Source: Nematopogon swammerdamellus (lineage: Eukaryota; Arthropoda; Insecta; Lepidoptera; Adelidae). From it: a DNA stretch of 64,000 nt. The DNA lies in assembly GCA_946902875.1 (NCBI GenBank), contig OX336343.1, positions 7,553,754-7,617,753 on the forward strand. Direction: 5' to 3'. Positions 1 through 10,153 of the stretch are shown here, piece by piece. Every line of letters begins with the position of its first letter. Within the stretch, counting starts at the first letter, position 1. The translations under genes were made by a program, and so were the position numbers. The notes beneath the pieces are model-generated. The model did no database searches. It was not told where the DNA came from and saw nothing but the letters and a program-made list of their open reading frames with translations.

Positions 1-146
1 TAAAAAAGTTTAAGTAGGTAGTTTAGGTCCTGTCCTGCACTACTATGATTGATGACACGATTTTTTTTCTTTCATGCAAAGAGGATAGGAAGGAAAGAAG
101 TAGGACTTAGCCCTAGTAAGTGACAAATTTATTTAGGTGTTGGTTT

Positions 147-402
147 ATCGAGCTTTAGAAAGAGACAATCCGGTTATAGAGCGCCGTCCCTGTCGCACGT
201 ACTCGCACGTCTCTGTGCCAACGTACAACGGACCGTCTTGAGGTCTCAGTGCGGAGAATGGCCCACCTGCCTTCCCAAGAGGCTGGGCAGCAAACAACAA
301 CAACAACAACGTCTCTGTGCGACAGGGACGACGCTCTACAACCGGTCTGTCTGCTTCTAAAGCTCAATGTACATTATTTACTGCCGCGTACTGTACCATA
401 CT
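147..402. mobile_element. mariner-like MITE copy, interrupted by a nested insertion
   Basis: The left half (CGAGCTTTAGAAAGAGACAA onward) and right half (ending TACTGCCGCGTACTGTA) are inverted copies of each other. They match better-preserved copies at 766-916 and 29785-29937. The left extreme is degraded. The element is split at 219-308 by an unrelated short insertion with a target duplication. Assignment to a Tc1/mariner-type non-autonomous family rests on TA flanks and CAGT...ACTG ends in the sister copies; no transposase is encoded. Confidence 0.7.
219..308 (+). mobile_element. short retroposon with (CAA)n tail, flanked by 12-bp target duplication
   Basis: A 90-bp segment ending in a CAA repeat is flanked by the same 12 bases (ACGTCTCTGTGC) at 207-218 and 309-320. 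This is a clean target-site duplication. A second copy of the body lies at 455-537. The triplet tail and the duplication point to target-primed reverse transcription of a truncated element. The parent family is not recognised. Confidence 0.75.
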
Positions 403-454
403 AAGTAATTATTGGAATATAAGTACATAATTAAATGTGGGTAGAAACTCTCGC

Positions 455-537
455 CAAGGTACAACGGACCGTCTTGAGGTCTCAGTGCGGAGAATGGCCC
501 ACCCGCCTTCCCAAGAGGCTGGGCAGCAATCAACAAC
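455..537 (+). repeat. second copy of the (CAA)-tailed short retroposon
   Basis: Nearly identical to the body of the 219-308 insertion, from ACAACGGACCGTCTTGAGG to GGCTGGGCAGCAA. The tail is shorter (CAACAACAG). No clear target duplication was seen. Confidence 0.65.
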
Positions 538-765
538 AGATGTGGGTAGAAACTAAATTGGAGTGGGCATTACTGGCTGTTGTTAATAAATTGCTGATAA
601 TCTTGTAAATAACCTAGGTTAAGTAAGACCATTCATGAAACATGTTCAGCGGGAAGGTGTATTTACTTTATGAAAAAAAAATAAGGACTTACTAGGCCGA
701 GGTCCGATACATTAAGTGCCCAAAAAAATTAAATAGAACAAACATTTTGTTACAATAATATTGTA

Positions 766-916
766 CAGTTACCGGCAGCATATAATGCGTGTCGAGCTTT
801 AGAAAGAGTCATTCCGGTTGTAGAGCGTCGCCTCTGTCGCACAAACTCGCACATCTCTGTACATATACAACCGGATAGTCTCTAGCTCGACACACATAAT
901 TTGCTGTCGGTAACTG
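766..916. mobile_element. mariner-like MITE, 151 bp, TA target duplication
   Basis: The ends CAGTTACCGGCAGCATATAA and its near-complement at 890-916 form terminal inverted repeats, with TA immediately outside both ends (764-765 and 917-918). There is no coding capacity. Same family as 147-402, 29785-29937 and 50190-50335. Confidence 0.75.
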
Positions 917-1364
917 TATATACAGTATAAGGAACATCGGTCACCGGTCGAGAGCCAGATTATCGAGTTTTCAATGCACTTAAGAAAATAATGATAGTGG
1001 GGCAGATTTCCTATACTACTCCCTCAATAGGGGGGAAGGAGGAAGGATGGAAACCGAATACATTTATATTTGAATGAGAATTTGTTTGTTGTTTTGCCAT
1101 TTATGTCAAACAACAACATTATGTCCTTAATATCTACCTACAATATAATGAGATAATTAACAGAATACGGCCCAGGATGAGTTAGAAGGGAGCCACGGCG
1201 TGCGGAGGCGGACTCAAGTTGGCAAGATACAACCGGGCTCTATCAACGTGCTTTCTGCCAAGTATGAGGTGAGTTAGAGGAGAATGATTTTACCATAGCA
1301 TGTCCACAGTAAGTACCTACACTACTAAAGAACAAGATACCTACACGTGACAGAAATAACATGT
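917..1364. other. stretch with no recognised feature
   Basis: AT-rich non-coding sequence. No credible ORF, repeat match within the window, or splice-competent exon was seen. Confidence 0.5.
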
Positions 1365-1750
1365 GTCAGCCTTCGTAGCTCGGCGGTGCAACCGGGAACA
1401 TTTCACGTCTGATCGCAAAACGTAACCAATGTCTGACTCTTGAGGCTGGACGTGGTTCGGATTCCACATGAAATTGTAGGTCCCTTCCCTTTCCATTCTA
1501 TGTGGTAGGGTTTAAACCGTCTGGATTAGAACCACTGCACCGATTGAAGGTCAGTCGACGCGGCTATGAAAATAGTTCATGTTTTCCGTTCACTTCAGTG
1601 TGGCTGGCGTGACCAAAGGAATGCATGGAAATGGCACTTAGTTCACCAAGGTGTGGTGGGCTGATATCTTGGGCATAGTGGGTGATGTAGCCAACCATGT
1701 CTACGTTGTACATACATACATACATGTATAGAACCTCACAGAAAAAAAAT
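1365..1750 (+). mobile_element. degenerate SINE-like retroposon with tRNA-like head
   Basis: Starts GTCAGCCTTCGTAGCTCGG (degenerate tRNA A-box), has a tRNA B-box-like GGTTCGGATTCC, and ends in the same body and A-rich tail as the better copies at 42881-43225 and 43804-44195. The 5S-like middle seen in those copies is badly decayed here. Confidence 0.65.
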
Positions 1751-1989
1751 AATGAGTCGGTCGGGTGAGGACAAGTAGACAGTTAGTTAACAATGAAATT
1801 AATCAGGGAGGAAAGTAAACAATCATGCTTTTGAAGAAATATGGAATGAATAAATTTATGTGTCATCCTAAAAATAAATAGCCATCAGAGATATTAGCAC
1901 CCGCAAAAATTATGAAAACAATTAAATTTTGTTCTGAAATTCATCTCAACCATCATACAAATTTTGCTTTGCTTGTTCTTGAAAAATTA

Positions 1990-2360
1990 TGTAAACAATA
2001 TTTAGTTTTAACATTGGAAATGTTTTTTCGATCGCGTTGGTAGGGGGCCGTTTTCAGCGAAAGTGCGACTTCGCTCTGGCGTCGTCAATTTTGGGGCTGC
2101 GCGGGTCAATGGGGTATCAAAAGACGTGTCTTGACGAGATCTACAAGATGGTGTAAAAAAATGTGTGAAAAAGTCAAAAACTTTTTCGAAAAAGTGCAAA
2201 AATGTCAAAAAATTACGTGTATTTTTCGACTTCTCAACTTGAATCGACGATATCTCGAAAACGAAAAGCGATATCGAAAAAATAAAAATAAAACACTTGG
2301 GGTATTGAGTTGGGCTACAGTTTGCAAAAAACGGAACCTATCTGTAATGCGCGTGCACTA
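1990..2360. repeat. dispersed repeat related to 62990-63400
   Basis: Shares with 62990-63400 short blocks such as TGGGGTNTCAAAAGACG, each followed by A/T-rich stretches with many GAAAAAGTC-like motifs. The similarity is patchy. Class unknown. The short open frames here are low-complexity lysine/phenylalanine strings and are not regarded as genes. Confidence 0.4.
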
Positions 2361-2402
2361 GTGAGTTTCGTGTACTATAAAAAATAAAAATGCCATAGTA
2401 AT

Positions 2403-2442
2403 ATAGGTTAGGTTAGGTTCGCATATTCTAACCTAACCTATT
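2403..2442. repeat. short hairpin of TTAGG-like units
   Basis: ATAGGTTAGGTTA and its perfect complement TAACCTAACCTAT face each other across 14 bases. The units resemble the insect telomere repeat, but only about two units occur per arm. Confidence 0.6.
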
Positions 2443-3091
2443 TCTTTCAAAATTAGTTCATAGTACGCTAAGGGGGGGTTCTATATCGGAAATAGATCAC
2501 TTTTGAAGAACAAAAATTTTTTTCTTTCTCCAAAAAAAAATCTTTTTTAATTAAAATGTAAAAAAAATATTTTCTTAATCGTTTCAGTTTCATGCCAGGA
2601 ACAAAAAAGCCTTTCAACACATAGATCTTTCAGAAATAGTGAAAAACCACAATTTTAGTTTTATTAGTATGGAATAGAAATAATAAAATTTTTTTTTTTA
2701 CCAACTTATATGTGTTACATCATAATGGTCATGAAGACTTTTTTGTTACTGTTATGAAACTGAATCGATTAGGCTATTAAAATCAACGACCTATTTTTTT
2801 ATTTAAACACATAAAACAATATTTTACATAATACATTTACTCCCTATATCAGTGGTGCTCATACTTTTTTCTATAAAGATCTACCTACAAAAAAATGTTC
2901 GCTGTGAGATCGACACTTGTACCAAAAAGTTTTCGTTGTTCAATAATTTATAGTAATTATAATAATGATTCAAAGTGTAGGTATAATCTCTATTTTTGTT
3001 ATTTTACGGTAAATAAATCATACGTACCTGCGTGGTGTATCTAATAATTTTATAAATGAAACAAAATAAACAATTAAATGAACCAATCTTT

Positions 3092-3786
3092 ACATACATA
3101 ACACACGCTGTATCCCGACAATCAGGGTAAGCAGAGTAATCGGTGTTGTGCTATAAGGACTCTGAAATGTTCCCAATGACCTAAAAAAGAAAAACCACTT
3201 TTGTTTCATACTTACCTGGATGGACAAGTATGTATGTATGTATATTTATTTGTATATAATATTCTATATATTTAGTAATTTATATGTATTAACACATGTA
3301 TGGCTTATATTTTACTAGCATGTACTTATATTTATGTATTAATAAGTATTCTTATTATTATTTTTATCTTCAATTTCACGCAACTCTTGCTACTACCTAC
3401 TTACATTCCACTATATTATCGAATCTCAAACATCCAAAGGTTGACTGTAAGAAATCTCTGTAAGGGATAAGTCCACCTTTGCACCTTATGTAAATTTTCC
3501 AATGTATTTGTTACTGTTTAATGTTTACTGGAGCAATAAAGAATTTTCTATCTATCTATCTGACTCTGGTAAACAGCACAACACCGACCACCACGTTTAG
3601 CACAGTATACGGACAAGACAACTATCAAGCAGCAAGTAAGACACGAAGAACCCACCTGCTGCATGGCTAGGTGGAAGGACTGCGCCAAGGTGAGAAGTGG
3701 CTACCCTGTCGACCTTTAGCGCAGTATCTTGTCCTTATCTCTTAGTCGCCTGTTACGACATGCACGGGGAGATTCTTTCTCAATGT
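3092..3786 (-). mobile_element. retroposon copy (family A, type-2 tail) nested in the hAT MITE
   Basis: Begins ACACACGCTGTATCCCGACA and runs to GACATGCACGGGGAG, matching in minus orientation the copies at 10154-10465 and 16011-16340. It is interrupted at 3165-3561. CCAATCTTT occurs at both margins (3083-3091, 3787-3795) and may be the target duplication. Confidence 0.65.
3165..3561 (+). mobile_element. retroposed insertion with (TCTA)n tail
   Basis: Interrupts the family A copy. GACTCTG flanks it at 3158-3164 and 3562-3568. It ends with AATAAAGAATT followed by TCTATCTATCTATC, a microsatellite tail typical of some non-LTR elements and their SINEs. It contains no ORF. This is the innermost of four nested layers. 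Confidence 0.7.
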
Positions 3787-4023
3787 CCAATCTTTGTCAA
3801 ATGAAATTCACATCCTTGAAAGCTATATTCATTATATATCCTTTGTATTTTGTTATCATTGCGGTCCTTGCGGCACACCACCAGGAAAATTACATAAAAT
3901 ATTATGAATTCTTTTATATTTCTAAGAGTCACTACTTGCTCTACATAGTCGATCGGGATTTGGGCACCACTGCCCTATATGATACAGAACCCTCCCTTAG
4001 CGTACTATGAACTAATTTTGAAA

Positions 4024-4600
4024 TACCTTAAATAATAATTTTATATATGATATTTATTAATTTGTTACTTTAGTTAGTTAGATCTGTTAATTCGTTTGGT
4101 TATAAGTTATAAGTATGTTAATATTTAATTAAGAAGACAAATCGTTAAACAAACTTATTAATTGTGAGTACTTAATTCTATCTTATAATTTTATGTGTAC
4201 CTAATAAAAATAATTATTTTGTTTCTTTATTATATATTTACGAAACGTTTACCCAATACAGTAAAATTCATACAATTATACTTTTGAATGTATTATACCT
4301 GTAATTGTTGAAAATATTTGCAGTTTTCAGTTTGTGTTCTGCGAAAAGCAGCCATATTCTTTTATTTTTACGACTAAACAATTGTAAGAATAAAGATTGT
4401 AAAAAATATGTTTTGCCTATGTTCATTTTCAATGTACCCGAAGGTCGTGAGAGGCATAAGATGTGTGGATTTTTGTTGTTGTTAATTATTATTATTTATT
4501 ATTATTTATTTATATACACTAGCAGCTTGCAGCTGATGCGTGTACTTCACGTGTTGAGTGCACTGTTTTATAATAGATCTTATTTATATTTTTATTGTAT
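4024..4600. other. AT-rich low-complexity stretch, no gene seen
   Basis: T/A-rich sequence with homopolymer and ATT runs. The open frame here is mostly low-complexity leucine, isoleucine, phenylalanine and tyrosine and is not credible as a protein. The right part merges with the A-rich 3' tail of the minus-strand LINE. Confidence 0.5.
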
Positions 4601-4675
4601 TTTTTTTTTTTTTTTTATTATTAATTTTTTTTTTATTATATTATTAGTGTTTGTTTTTATTTTTGTTTATATTTA

Positions 4676-6278
4676 GCAAATGTTTGTCAAGTAGATTTTT
4701 AAAACCATTCACTGAGATAGCACTTATCACTTCTTGTGGTAGCTTGTTCCAAGAGTCCACTACTCGGTTAGTTAGAAAGTACTTTCTTGGGTTGGAGTTG
4801 GAAGTGTTTCGGTTTAATTTTAAAGAGTGACCACGGAGTCCCTCGTTGGTGTTCATTGTGTACATTGAATTAAGGTTGGCTACATCGTAATGACCATTGA
4901 AAATTTTGAATGTTTCGATGAGGTCCCGTCTTTGTCTTCTTTGCTCTAGTGTAGTAATACCAAGTGCGTCCAAGCGGCTTTCGTAAGACTTGTTCCTCAG
5001 GGATGGAACCATCTTGGTTGCCCGCCTCTGCACTCTCTCCAGAAGTTCAATGTCCTTGATGAAGTAAGGGTTCCACACTTGGTAAGAGTATTCAAGGAGA
5101 GGACGGACATACGTTTTGTAGAGTTTGATGAACAAGTCTGGATTTATGTAGGAGAAAGCTTTTCTGATCATGTAAAGAAGTGAGTTTGCTCTTTTTACAA
5201 CTTCTACTATATGTGGTTCCCATTTGAGGTCATGTGACACAGTTACTCCGAGATCTTTCTGTGCGTTGACTGGATGTACAAGGATTCCCTCGATCGTGTA
5301 TTTGTGACGCGGATTCTTGGGACCTATATGCAGTACGGTGCATTTCGCTGCGTTTAGTGTAAGAAGCCAATCCTTGGTCCATTGCACGATGCGGTCGAGG
5401 TTCCCTTGAATTGATTGATGGCTTATAACAGGATCTCCGAAGAATTTAGTATCATCAGCAAAAAGTGCAAAGGGTAATTCCATTATCGCTTTGAGGTCCG
5501 TCAGAAAGATACCAAACGCTACAGGGCCGATTACTGAACCTTGTGGTACGCCACTGAGTACATCGTGGGCTTCAGACAATTCCTCGCCGACTCGTACCCG
5601 AAATTTCCTGTTTGTAAGAAAATCTGCAATCCATGACAGTAGCTTTCCTCTGAACCCAAAGTGTTCCAATTTATGGATTAACCGTTTTATTGGAACTCGG
5701 TCGAATGCTTTCTCGTAATCCAAGTAGATAACATCAATAGAGTTCCGTTCGTTCCACTCGCGGGTCCACTGGTCCGCACATGTGAGGAGATTAGTCACGG
5801 TTGAGCGTCTCGGGACGAAACCATGTTGCTCTTCGATTATTATATTTTCCCCTGCTAGAAACATTCGAATTTTTTCCGCTACAATTTTTTCCATAGCTTT
5901 GCAAACAATGCTAGTAAGGCTAATGGGACGATAGTTGGCTGGAGAAAGTTTATCGCCTTTTTTGTAAATTGGTGTTACAATTGCCTCTTTCCAGTCGTGT
6001 GGAAGTGTCGCGCTTTCGAAAGATAGTGTCATTATATGAGCAAGCTGCTCGCACAATTCCGCAGAGCACTTCTTCAGGAAAATAGCTGGAATTTCATCAG
6101 GTCCCATGGAAGTAGCATCCCTGAATGATGTTAAGACCTTTAGAATTGCATTTGGCTCGAACTCAATTGTCTCAATACAATTTACTAGTCTCGGCACCAA
6201 TATTTGTGGCATAGAGTCATCAGGCTCTCGAAAAATAAGACTTTTCAAATTGACTTGCGAACACATTGGCAACGGCAC
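4676..6278 (-). CDS. LINE ORF2, reverse transcriptase part
   Basis: Reverse transcriptase of the CR1-like LINE, which copies the element's RNA at a nicked target. Visible motifs in order are SMGPDEIPAIFLK, NYRPISLTS, QHGFVPRRST, the catalytic-site segment VIYLDYEKAFDRVP, SGVPQGSVIGP and the active-site box FADDTKFF. The thumb and a C-terminal region containing VWNPYF and RRATKMVPSL follow. It continues the endonuclease frame, but in a different frame after a break near 6230, so the protein is split here. No RNase H domain follows, in line with CR1-type elements. Complete downstream to its stop. Confidence 0.85.
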
Positions 6279-7480
6279 GGTGTTCCGTTACTATGTCACT
6301 TGAGTTGTCAACTCTTAGCGCCGGTGGCACACACACCTTTGACGTCAGTTGTCTTCGGACATACCCATAGAATGCCTTGGGTCCAGTTTCCAAGACATTT
6401 TTTTCAAATGATTGCCTAAGTTGACGTATAGATGCCACAATCTTATTGTTAATTTTCCTGTATTCTTGGTAGCTTGTATTTGATTTGTTTAGCTGGTAGA
6501 TTGACCATAATTGTTTTTTCTCCTCAGTCATAGTTAAGATATGTTTGTTGACCCATGGTTTGTTTTTCGACTTCTTGGTTGGATTACACAGTGGTATATG
6601 GATATCTAGTGTTTTCTTTGTAATTAATTTAAAATCGTTCCATGCACTGAGTACATCTGTGGAGCTGGTGTTTAGAATGTTGTTTTGAGTAAGCGTAGCG
6701 CTGACATTGTCGTAATTTGTTCGAAAGTAGTCACGGCGAGGTTTCGTTTTGTACTTGTTGCTTCTTTCTTGAATAAATTGAATGGTTGCAATAATAACAC
6801 AGTGATCGCTTTTCCCTATGTGTGGGTGGTGTTCTATATTCGTACAGAGGTTATCGTCGTTGCACAGTATTAAGTCAAGGAGGGATTCCTCGTTGTTTCG
6901 CTTCCGTGTTATTCCTTTTACAAGTTGCTGGAGATCTGAGCTGGTATACATGTCAACAAACTTTTCGTGAAGAGCGTTATAACCGTTCAGTTTAACGAGC
7001 GGCCAAGTGATATCTGGTAGATTGAAGTCACCTAAGACGAATATAGTGTTCTGTTCTGCGGCCTGCTGGATTGTATTAAAAAGTTGGATATCTGATGGTT
7101 CAAGTGCGTAGTGAGTGGGGCGGTAGACAGCGCATATCAGCAGTTTGAAGTTCCCATACTGAACATTGAGCCAAAGCGCTTCCACAGTGTCGTCGTGGTA
7201 TTTAGAGTTACGTTTTGCAAGTATAGGTGTATTCTTGTGTGAGTTTGCAACATAGATGGCCACACCTCCACCCTTCTTACCACTCGTGCGATCGTGCCGG
7301 AATACTGTGTAACCAAGAATATTGATTAGACTGTCTTTTATTTGTGGTGTTAGATGTGTCTCTGTTAAGACAATAAATGTAGGTTTTTTGTGGTTTATTT
7401 CCATTAAGAGTAAATCAAATTTTGCCGTGAGAGATGGCAGGTTCGTATAAAAGAAAGTCAGTTCGGTGATGGACGATGTC
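6220..7480 (-). CDS. LINE ORF2, AP-endonuclease part
   Basis: Apurinic/apyrimidinic-type endonuclease that nicks target DNA for insertion. Motifs on the minus strand are VLTETHL (catalytic Glu), GGGVAIYV, CAVYRPTH, VLGDFNLPDITW (Asp/Asn pair) and GKSDHCVI (Ser-Asp-His at the active site). The open frame extends upstream of the first Met at 7404 to about 7480, where residues typical of the endonuclease start (ITELTF) are visible, directly abutting the stop of ORF1. It ends in a stop at 6220, just after the frame shift relative to the reverse transcriptase part, so ORF2 is broken. Confidence 0.8.
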
Positions 7481-8234
7481 AGTTTTTTACATCCTTCACT
7501 ATGCGCGGGCAGCCATTAATATATTTAATGGTTAGTTTTTCTTCGCCTTGAGTATTTCTCTCTGCCAGTTCCTCACGTAGACGCCGCAGTTGGTCACGCT
7601 GGTAGGGAGTCAAATCAGACTTTGCATTTATAGTGGCCGGCAGTTTGCTTTTATTTTTAAGTATATGAATAGCTTTCTGCTTACCGGACATTATCAGCTT
7701 GAGCGGGCGGGGCGCATCGGTGTCGGGCCGCGGCTTACCAAGACGGATGATGGCAATGGGGCGCTCGCACTCCGGCAAGACAGCAAGCGCCTGCTGCACG
7801 CTGTCCGCATCGTGCTTCCTGCGTTGTTCCACGTTGTCCGAGTGAGACTCGGGGACGCCGAATATCACCACGTTGGAGCTCCTCTTCTTCCTCTCTTCGA
7901 GCTCATCGATGACTGAGTCCAGGTTTAGGGTTCGAGTTTGGTGCGTCTTTAGCTCGGCTAGTTCGTTACGTAGCTCACTTAACTCTTTCTTGAGTTCACC
8001 GACCTGTGTCCTGAGGGCGGGGAGCTGGCGCACGCCCACCTCGCAGTCGGGGCAGAGATATTTGAGCGTACGGGCTTGCAAAACCAGCACCCTCATTTCT
8101 GTTGCCACTAGCCCACTGCATTTTATGCACACTGACCGCGAGCAACTAAAACACGATATTTGCGGGTTTTTCTCGTCCGGTTTGGGCAACTTCTTTTCGC
8201 ATTGCAGGCAGGAAGACATGGTTGTCGTCAACAC
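7479..8234 (-). CDS. LINE ORF1 with PHD-like zinc finger and coiled coil
   Basis: ORF1 protein (251 residues from the first Met at 8234; a second Met five codons on is also possible), presumably an RNA-binding chaperone of the LINE particle. Residues ~8-65 contain a Cys/His-rich PHD-like finger (CLQCEKK, CFSC, CIKCSGL, CPDC). Residues ~70-115 form a leucine/glutamate coiled coil (LKKELSELRNELAELK). The C-terminal part has VVIFGVPES and IAIIRLGKPR, in the style of an RRM-like or transposase-22-like ORF1 core. It sits immediately upstream of the endonuclease frame. The PHD-plus-coiled-coil layout is known from CR1-superfamily ORF1 proteins. Confidence 0.8.
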   Translation of the reverse strand: MLTTTMSSCLQCEKKLPKPDEKNPQISCFSCSRSVCIKCSGLVATEMRVLVLQARTLKYLCPDCEVGVRQLPALRTQVGELKKELSELRNELAELKTHQTRTLNLDSVIDELEERKKRSSNVVIFGVPESHSDNVEQRRKHDADSVQQALAVLPECERPIAIIRLGKPRPDTDAPRPLKLIMSGKQKAIHILKNKSKLPATINAKSDLTPYQRDQLRRLREELAERNTQGEEKLTIKYINGCPRIVKDVKN

Positions 8235-8250
8235 ACCAATAAATACTTAA

Positions 8251-8985
8251 AACAGATAATACTTAGAATTTTATTTGCGTAAATTCAGTGAAAACTTTTT
8301 TTGTATGGAGATGTGGGTAGTTCTTTGTTTACATTTTTTGGTTTTTAGTTTTTTCGTAATTGATCAATAATTGTTTGATTATTGTCGGAGATAACACTTC
8401 CACTGATTTATTATGGGGTTTTCAACACATTTATGTAGTATTAGTTGCAAACAACTGGTTTGCGGATTTTTTTGACTTCCAAGTAGTAAGAGAGTTGTGC
8501 ACTCAACAAAATCGCGGGTACTTTTTTATTATGAAAATAATTTTGTTGTATTGTCAATATTATTGTATTGTAATGTAATAATATTCTAGCTAGCCTGATA
8601 TGCATCTCAACAAACAGACAATTCTCCGTTACTTGTTAATAGCACCGAAGGCACCATGAAAAATTATTACGATTAAATTTTGGTTTGAAATGCATCTCAA
8701 ACCGCACCTGGAAAAATTAGGAAAATAATAAAAATTGTCTATGGTATTGGATTACCAATTACCGGATTACCAAAGACGCATGAGCGTCTCAATCTCAACC
8801 AATAAACAAAATCTTGCTGTGCTTGTTCATAAAAATCTAGTCTGAAATGCATCTCAGCCAGGAAACACAATATTGTTTTGCTTGTTCACTTTTGTTGGAT
8901 GAATGTCTAATGAAAAAAAGTCCACTCAACGCAGGCTGCAAGTTGTTGCCCGGCTTGGCTTGTGTTGGCCACCCATGGCCTAGAT
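8251..8985. other. no gene recognised
   Basis: AT-rich sequence beside the LINE 5' end. It includes decayed repeats of AAATGCATCTCA at about 8600, 8690 and 8845. No credible exon. Confidence 0.4.
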
Positions 8986-9297
8986 CAGTGGTGCCCATAC
9001 TTTTTTCTATGAAGATCTACCTACAAAAAATTTAAGGTTGTGAGATCGACACTTGTACCAAAGGTTTTCGTTGTTAAATAATTTGTAGTAATATTTGTTT
9101 GAATTGAAAACTATGTTCATTACATCCTTTATATTTGTTACTATTGCGGTCCTTGTGGAAGACGACACCACCCGGAAAATGTTAAGTCACATCAAATATT
9201 ATGAATTCCTTCATGTTTCTACGAGTCATTTCTTGCTCTACATATTTTAAGCGATCAACCTAAAAGCCTCTTGTGATCGACCGTTTGGGCACCACTG
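8986..9297. mobile_element. hAT-type MITE, 312 bp, 8-bp target duplication
   Basis: CAGTGGTGCCCATAC at the left and GTTTGGGCACCACTG at the right are inverted repeats. GCCTAGAT occurs on both outer sides (8978-8985, 9298-9305). It is a compact relative of 2850-3972 and shares its internal blocks (GATCTACCTACAAAAAA, GAGATCGACACTTGTACC). Confidence 0.88.
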
Positions 9298-9369
9298 GCC
9301 TAGATAGTCAAAGTCATGGCTTACTAAATATACAAAAGTATGTAATCTTAAACTTTTTTCAAACATCCT

Positions 9370-9600
9370 TACCTTTAATAAAATCCAACGTCTGCTTTCT
9401 GTCTGTATGTATGTATGTCTGTCTGTCCGCTTATAACTAGAGAACCACTGAACCGATTTTAATACAGTTTGCTTCTACGGATAGCTTGGTTCTTCCCATC
9501 AATTATAGGCTACATTTCATCACGTTAAATGTCTTATGAGGTTATTAGAGAAGTCAAATATGAGAGCGGGCGGAGCCGCGGGCACAGCTAGTACAAAATA
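9370..9600. repeat. degenerate dispersed repeat with GTCTG microsatellite
   Basis: Contains GTATGTATGTATGTCTGTCTG followed by AACCACTGAACCGATTTTAA and a GC-rich end (GCCGCGGGCACAGCTAGT). This style of fragment is common in lepidopteran genomes, and 27020-27270 belongs to the same style. The class is not assigned. Confidence 0.45.
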
Positions 9601-9621
9601 AAATAAGGAGGGTTTAGAAAG

Positions 9622-9921
9622 TTTTTTTTTTTAATTTTTTTTTTATGGAAACTGACACGGTTGGCTACATTACCTACAACATCCGTGATGTCAGCCCATA
9701 ACACCGGGTGAACTTGGTGCCACGTCAGTGCCTCCCTTCGGTCGCGCCGGCTACACTGAACTGGATGGAAAACACAAACTATTTACATAGCCGTTTCGAC
9801 CGACCTTTCATTCAGTGCGGTGGAACCAAACCGGGCGGGTTAAACCCTACCACCTAGTAATATAAGAAGGGAGTCATTCATATCCCTTAGTCGCCTTTTA
9901 CGACATACACGGGGAGAGATG
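9622..9921 (-). mobile_element. retroposon family A, type-1 tail
   Basis: On the minus strand: head fragment CATCTCTCCCCGTGTATGTC, a body with CGGTCGAAACGGCTATGTAAA and GTGTTATGGGCTGACATC, then CAGTTTCCAT and an A tail (read here as poly-T at the left). It ends only 33 bases before the first visible ClC-7 exon, so it sits in the branch-point region of that acceptor. Confidence 0.75.
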
Positions 9922-9954
9922 CGATCGGGGAGAAATTGGTTTATTGGTTTGCAG

Positions 9955-10153
9955 AGCCTGGACTACGACACGTGCGAGAACCACCTGCTGCTGGAGGAGG
10001 AGCGCGTGCGCGGCTACCGCTTCGTGCTGTGGAAGGACGTGGCGCGCTGGTTCATCTTCTGGCTCATCGGCACCATCACCGCCCTCATCGCGTTCACCAT
10101 CGACGTCAGCATTGAGGGCTTCTCCGACATCAAATACTCGCAGCTCAAGAAAG
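9955..10153 (+). CDS. CLCN7: ClC-7 exon (first visible)
   Basis: Starts at a codon boundary with SLDYD, the residues where the human protein begins to align well, and carries LEEER and the first membrane helix ([15 protein letters not shown]). The acceptor is TTGGTTTGCAG. The donor AAG|GTATCA runs straight into a retroposon. Ends phase 1. Confidence 0.92.

Larger units (their letters stand above)
2850..3972. mobile_element. hAT-type MITE with 8-bp target duplication, enlarged by insertions
   Basis: Ends CAGTGGTGCTCATAC... and ...TTTGGGCACCACTG are inverted repeats. The 8 bases CCCTATAT flank both sides (2842-2849, 3973-3980), as expected for hAT. The 312-bp relative at 8986-9297 lacks the internal retroposon seen here. 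Non-autonomous. Confidence 0.85.
2445..4023. mobile_element. inverted-repeat element enclosing an hAT MITE
   Basis: About 43 bp at the left (TTTCAAAATTAGTTCATAGT, then CGCTAAGGGGGGG) recur as an inverted copy at 3981-4023 with few differences. The pair brackets the hAT MITE at 2850-3972. No transposase was found and no target duplication could be fixed, so the superfamily is undetermined. Confidence 0.6.
4600..8250 (-). mobile_element. nearly full-length CR1-like non-LTR retrotransposon
   Basis: On the minus strand it carries ORF1 (PHD-like zinc finger plus coiled coil, 7479-8234), an endonuclease region (6220-~7480) and a reverse transcriptase region (4676-6278), in the usual order. The 3' end is an A/T-rich tail near 4600-4680. 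ORF2 carries one frame break near 6230, so this copy is probably inactive. The CR1-superfamily assignment rests on the PHD-bearing ORF1 and the RT style (GVPQGS, FADDT). The exact clade (CR1, Daphne, Kendo or similar) is not resolved. Confidence 0.85.

Noticed and set aside
2403..2442. TTAGG-like repeats as a telomere or interstitial telomeric site
   Set aside because: Only about two units per arm, arranged as a hairpin. Similar short GGTTAGGTTAGG blocks near 23530 and 31850 are isolated and too short.
4305..4676. 123-codon hydrophobic frame
   Set aside because: Made of T-rich low-complexity sequence next to the LINE 3' tail.
8360..9035. Short plus-strand frames between the LINE and the hAT MITE
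   Set aside because: No domain, AT-rich codon content and no splice context.
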